From: Cochliopodium minus
Lineage: Eukaryota; Discosea; Himatismenida; Cochliopodiidae
NCBI GenBank assembly: GCA_024220525.1
Contig: JAMYWO010000174.1
Span: 75,172 to 87,784 of the forward strand
Reading direction: 5' to 3'
Length of the DNA stretch: 12,613 nucleotides
Below are positions 10,201 through 12,613 of this stretch, in pieces. The notes beneath the pieces are model-generated. The model saw only the letters and a program-made list of their open reading frames with translations. It made no database searches and was not told the DNA's origin. Within the stretch, counting starts at the first letter, position 1, and each line of letters starts with the position of its first letter. A program made the translations under genes and the position numbers.

Positions 10201-12385
10201 ACAATTAAAAACAGTTTCGCTCAATGATTCAATATCCATTAATCCAGGAAAGTAAGAGAGAATGTTTGGAGCGATCTCAACATTGAAAGAAGCGATTTGC
10301 TGGAGGAATAGAATAGAAAATTTTTTGCTTTCATGGTTGTTTCCTTTGAATATGTTTCCTACAAAACTTTTATTATCTGTGATGATAGAAAATTCTTTTT
10401 CGTAAAACTTTTTGCAACAAGATAATTTCCACAAAAAGAAAACCAATGCTTCTCCACATTGTCCATTGAGTATATATCCGAAAATAATCTTGAAAATATT
10501 TTCTTTGAAAACAGGTTTGTATTGATCCTCATTCCCTGAATTGATGTTGGACAGAATGTTCCCATAAATTGAAAAAACCAAACGAATCTTTTCTTCAGAA
10601 ACATTATTTTGGGAAATAATCTCCTGCAAATATTTACAAGCATCTTCTTTCATCATTCTCCCTATTTTTGTAAATTCAACATACAACTCCAGAGCTTGTA
10701 CTTGCGTCTTGGGTGTTATTAAAGTGGAGAAATCCAAATCTTTGGTGTCCAAAGGGTAATGTTCCTTGTTCTTTACAATTTTGTTGATCACTCTGACAGC
10801 GCTACTTCTCACAATTCCATCTTCATTTGCGTACTTACTTTCTATGATAGATAAAAGTAAGTCTGAAATTTCTTGGTTGAATTGTAATGCTGGCTTTTCT
10901 TCTTTGTTTTTTGGAGTGAATTTTTCAATGCACTCTGCCAAAATATCACAGCAGGATTTTCTCAAATTACTAAAATTGCTGTTCAGTGCAAAAAGAAGAT
11001 CTTTTTCAAGATGTTTGTTTAGGAGAATAGATTTCTTCAATGCGATCAAGGACCGTTCTTTTTCTATCAAATTTTCGAGTGTTGTATGAGTGGAGAGAAC
11101 TTCTGTGATGGATTCGTAGCACTTTTCTTTCACTCCATTTTCTATTTCGAAACAAAAAAGAAGTCTTGATGCTGCAGCAATTAGTTGTAAATTATTTTCT
11201 TTATTGTTAATGGATTCTTTCAATCTTTCTTTTAGTTCCTTCATCAATTCTTTATCAAACTTTATTTCAGAAAAAAAATATTCTGACATAAAGTCAAATA
11301 CTTTGTTGATTTCTTTTGTTTCATCTTTAAAGTATTTGAAAAAAGGGTTTGATTTGAGATATTTGTTCAATTCTTGAATTTTCTTTTTGATTTCAGTAAA
11401 AGGGATCTCCGACGTTGGCTTGAACTCTTTTTCAATATCCTCCTTCTTGATATAATTCATTGTTTTGATTATTTGGTTGAATAATGATTGAGGAATGATA
11501 TTATTGCTGCAGATTAAGGTATTAATAGATTTTAAGCATCTCTCTTTGAAGATATTCAAATCCAATTCTTTCAAAGAAGAGATAGAATTGGAGATATGAG
11601 ACCAATTTTTTTTATCTTTTGGGGTTGTTTGTAAAATACAAGATAATTTCTCAAAAATTTCTTTTTTCACTCTATTATTTAAACCGTCCATTCCAAAAAA
11701 TGTTAGGCCAATAGCAGAATTAAATTTCACAATCAAAAAATCGTTAGATAAAGATTGAATCAATAGATCTTTGATTATGATTTTTTCTTTATTTTTATTG
11801 TTATATTTATTTTGTTGATTGATGACATTGTCAAATTGATTTTCAATACAATAGATCAAGATTACCAAAGAATGCAATGGGATTATTGAGCTCAATTTTG
11901 ATACATTTGTTTCTGTAAATCTATTAATAACTAGTCCAGCTGAGATATTGAATAATTTTTCTTCTATTTTATGAAAAAGGTTTTGAATTAATTTGTCAAT
12001 TAGGAAGTATAAATCCTCTTCCGAAAGAATTTGATCTTTCTCCGAAAATTGTTTTGAAAAATTGATCAATTCATATTGATCTGTCCGAAAAAACCATAAC
12101 TTTGATTGTTGTGAAGAAATCAAGGGTTTCTTATTGATTATAATATTTTGAACTGAATAATTTTGCAGTCCATTTCTATTGGCCTGATTCAAAATATCCA
12201 ATGTTAGATTTTCATATTGTGATTTCAAACGAGTTTTTTCTTGTGTTCGGTGTTTGACAGCAATCTTTGGAGATTCTTGTGAAGAATTCAAATATGATTT
12301 GGCTTTTGAATAAATTTCCTAAATTAAATTTAAATTTAAAATCTATCTTTAAATGTTTTAATATTACTTTTATTTTAGAGTTCAT
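1284..12385 (-). CDS. Giant SecA-motor protein with helical-repeat N-terminus, six exons, 3607 residues
   Basis: Six minus-strand exons join in frame: 12385-12368, 12318-10188, 10127-4124, 4061-3328, 3272-2030 and 1977-1284 (TGA). Their sum, 10824 bases, is a multiple of three. The ATG at 12385-12383 has an A-rich leader and an in-frame TAA just upstream. Residues 7-1600 are helical and repeat-like. About 1610-2165 form a SecA motor. About 2166-2718 are a mostly helical linker. About 2719-3607 are a C-terminal module with hydrophobic segments. In bacteria and plastids SecA hydrolyses ATP to push preproteins through SecYEG; that domain is recognisable with its catalytic motifs. There is no plastid-like transit peptide, and the length is three to four times that of SecA. 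I recall large SecA-domain proteins annotated in some protists and rotifers, but know no established function. Cellular site and substrate are unknown. The gene is AT-rich, unlike its neighbour. Confidence 0.88.
1978..2029 (-). other. Intron 5 of the giant gene, 52 bases
   Basis: The donor is GTAATT at 2029 and the acceptor is TTCCAAAAG, ending at 1978. This is the only AG in the intron, so the splice is unambiguous. A branch-point-like ACTAAT lies shortly before the acceptor. Phase 2 joins as AG|T and continues straight into the last exon. Confidence 0.9.
3273..3327 (-). other. Intron 4 of the giant gene, 55 bases
   Basis: The donor is GTAAAT at 3327, and the acceptor is a T run followed by CCAAAG, ending at 3273. 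Phase 1 joins as G|AT. The only other internal AG (at 3304) breaks the frame. Confidence 0.85.
4062..4123 (-). other. Intron 3 of the giant gene, 62 bases
   Basis: The donor is GTAAAA at 4123 and the acceptor is GTTGAAAG, ending at 4062, in phase 2. A competing in-frame TATATAG acceptor ends at 4011 and would make a 113-base intron. I prefer 4062 because the 51 bases between the two sites are open, clearly less AT-rich than the intron, and encode a plausible stretch starting FWFGLEFKEKLP. The shorter intron also matches the other four in size. Confidence 0.7.
5782..7449 (-). other. SecA-type DEAD motor domain (residues about 1610-2165)
   Basis: Motifs appear in SecA order. LKPTQ at 1628-1632 matches the entry helix. 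Walker A is TGEGKS at 1652-1657. TTNNLLAKRD from 1678 matches SecA's TVNDYLARRD. Walker B is DEVDNILIDES from 1756. A preprotein-binding insertion follows, with SALEAKYL from 1884 and WQNGLHQ from 1932 (SecA WSDGLHQ). Motif III is GLTGTMG from 1973. RGTDFKL from 2099 and GGLHVI follow. GRVSRQGDPG at 2134-2143 holds both arginines of SecA's GRSGRQGDPG. All residues needed for ATP binding and hydrolysis appear present, so an active ATPase is predicted. I do not recognise SecA's helical wing domain or its C-terminal zinc site. Confidence 0.92.
7480..12318 (-). other. N-terminal helical-repeat region (HEAT/ARM-like, residues 7 to about 1600)
   Basis: The sequence before the motor is rich in Leu, Ile, Lys, Asn and Glu, and reads as successive amphipathic helices with few Gly or Pro residues. 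Short stretches resemble HEAT-repeat second helices, for example GIVRSSAVRVINKIV from residue 507 and LRKSCCDILAECIEKF around residue 460. This pattern suggests a long alpha-solenoid used for protein binding. No catalytic motif, signal peptide or membrane span is seen at its start. The repeat assignment rests on pattern only and individual repeat borders are not resolved. Confidence 0.5.
10128..10187 (-). other. Intron 2 of the giant gene, 60 bases
   Basis: The donor is GTATTA at 10187 and the acceptor is ATCAAAAG, ending at 10128. It contains a T run of about 18 bases. Joining G|CA in phase 1 links the two long open frames. An alternative acceptor at 10122 (GAG) would also keep the frame and would drop two residues. 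Confidence 0.85.
12319..12367 (-). other. Intron 1 of the giant gene, 49 bases
   Basis: The donor GTAATA starts at 12367 and the acceptor AATTTAG ends at 12319. It separates an 18-base first coding exon (MNSKIK) from the main N-terminal exon in phase 0. The two other AG positions inside it give a frameshift or an immediate stop. Without this splice the downstream frame has a TAG at the acceptor and no nearby ATG. Confidence 0.7.
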
Positions 12386-12535
12386 TTTTTTTTTTAATTT
12401 ACTTCAACAATGTGTTTCTTATTTTATTTATGAATATATATTCATAAAATAATATCTATCTTAACATTTGTTTTTAGATCATAAAATTACTCTTTAAATC
12501 CATTCCAAAATTAAAAAGATTTGTTTAGAGAGACC
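12386..12535. promoter_or_regulatory. Upstream/promoter region of the giant gene
   Basis: This is non-coding, strongly AT-rich sequence before the minus-strand start codon. An A run of 11 directly precedes the ATG, which is a common translation-start context in AT-rich protists. I see no clear TATA box on the minus strand that stands out from the background, and no RNA gene. Confidence 0.4.
12427..12448. repeat. 22-base perfect palindrome upstream of the giant gene
   Basis: The stretch is symmetric around GAATAT|ATATTC and extends to TTTATGAATAT and its complement. It lies 42-63 bases upstream of the predicted ATG, in the expected promoter or 5' leader of the minus-strand gene. It may be a binding site for a dimeric regulator, or chance symmetry in AT-rich DNA. 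Confidence 0.4.
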
Positions 12536-12613
12536 TATAAAAAACCCACTACGTAAAATTACAGGAGATACAAGGAAGCCCAAAAAATCCAAAAGTCCCT
12601 TCTAATAACCTGC
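12536..12613 (+). other. Less AT-rich patch with a TATA-like site; possible start of a divergent neighbouring gene
   Basis: A TATAAAAAA stretch at 12536-12544 is followed by sequence with visibly more G and C. One plus frame stays open from 12541 to the window end (24 codons). There is no ATG in it, so it could be a 5' leader, an internal exon after the ACAG at 12563-12566, or simply intergenic DNA. The compositional step resembles that between introns and exons of the RINT1-like gene. The evidence is weak. Confidence 0.2.

Noticed and set aside
10046-10255. Plus-strand open frames of 60-110 codons across the giant gene.
   Set aside because: They are shadows of the minus-strand coding frame, several run through introns, and none shows family resemblance or its own start context.

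Overview
The window looks like nuclear DNA of an AT-rich unicellular eukaryote. Both genes I can resolve are split by GT-AG introns, the non-coding DNA is almost pure A/T with long homopolymer runs, and one gene encodes a eukaryote-specific vesicle-tethering factor. The code looks standard. TGA ends both genes, and 3607 codons of the large gene contain no in-frame TAA or TAG, which argues against ciliate codes that read these as Gln. I cannot name the organism; an AT-rich amoeboid or flagellate protist fits best.

Layout. Bases 1-1181 (+ strand) hold the 3' end of a RINT1/TIP20-family gene: a possible sliver of an exon at 1-16, an AT-rich intron, an exon at 310-633, an intron at 634-997 and the last exon at 998-1181. 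A 102-base convergent intergenic gap (1182-1283) carries a 24-base perfect palindrome that puts AATAAA signals on both strands. Bases 12385-1284 (- strand) are one giant gene. By joining reading frames across five introns of 49-62 bases I obtain six exons totalling 10824 bases, an exact multiple of three, which encode 3607 residues. Bases 12386-12613 are the upstream region, with a 22-base palindrome close to the start codon and a less AT-rich patch at the right edge that may begin another gene.

The giant protein is the main discovery. About 1600 residues of helical, HEAT/ARM-like sequence are followed by a complete SecA-type translocase motor (residues about 1610-2165). The motor keeps Walker A, Walker B, the preprotein-binding insertion, motif III and the RGTD and GRxxRQGDPG motifs. 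After it come a helical linker and an 890-residue C-terminal module with hydrophobic segments. SecA is normally a bacterial or plastid secretion ATPase of about 800-1000 residues. Here the motor sits in the middle of a spliced nuclear gene with no plastid-type N-terminus, so an ATP-driven role on proteins or membranes is likely but its pathway is unknown.

The two genes are not obviously linked in function. They differ strongly in base composition, codon choice, intron length and 3' splice-site sequence, so the giant gene may have a different history from its neighbour.
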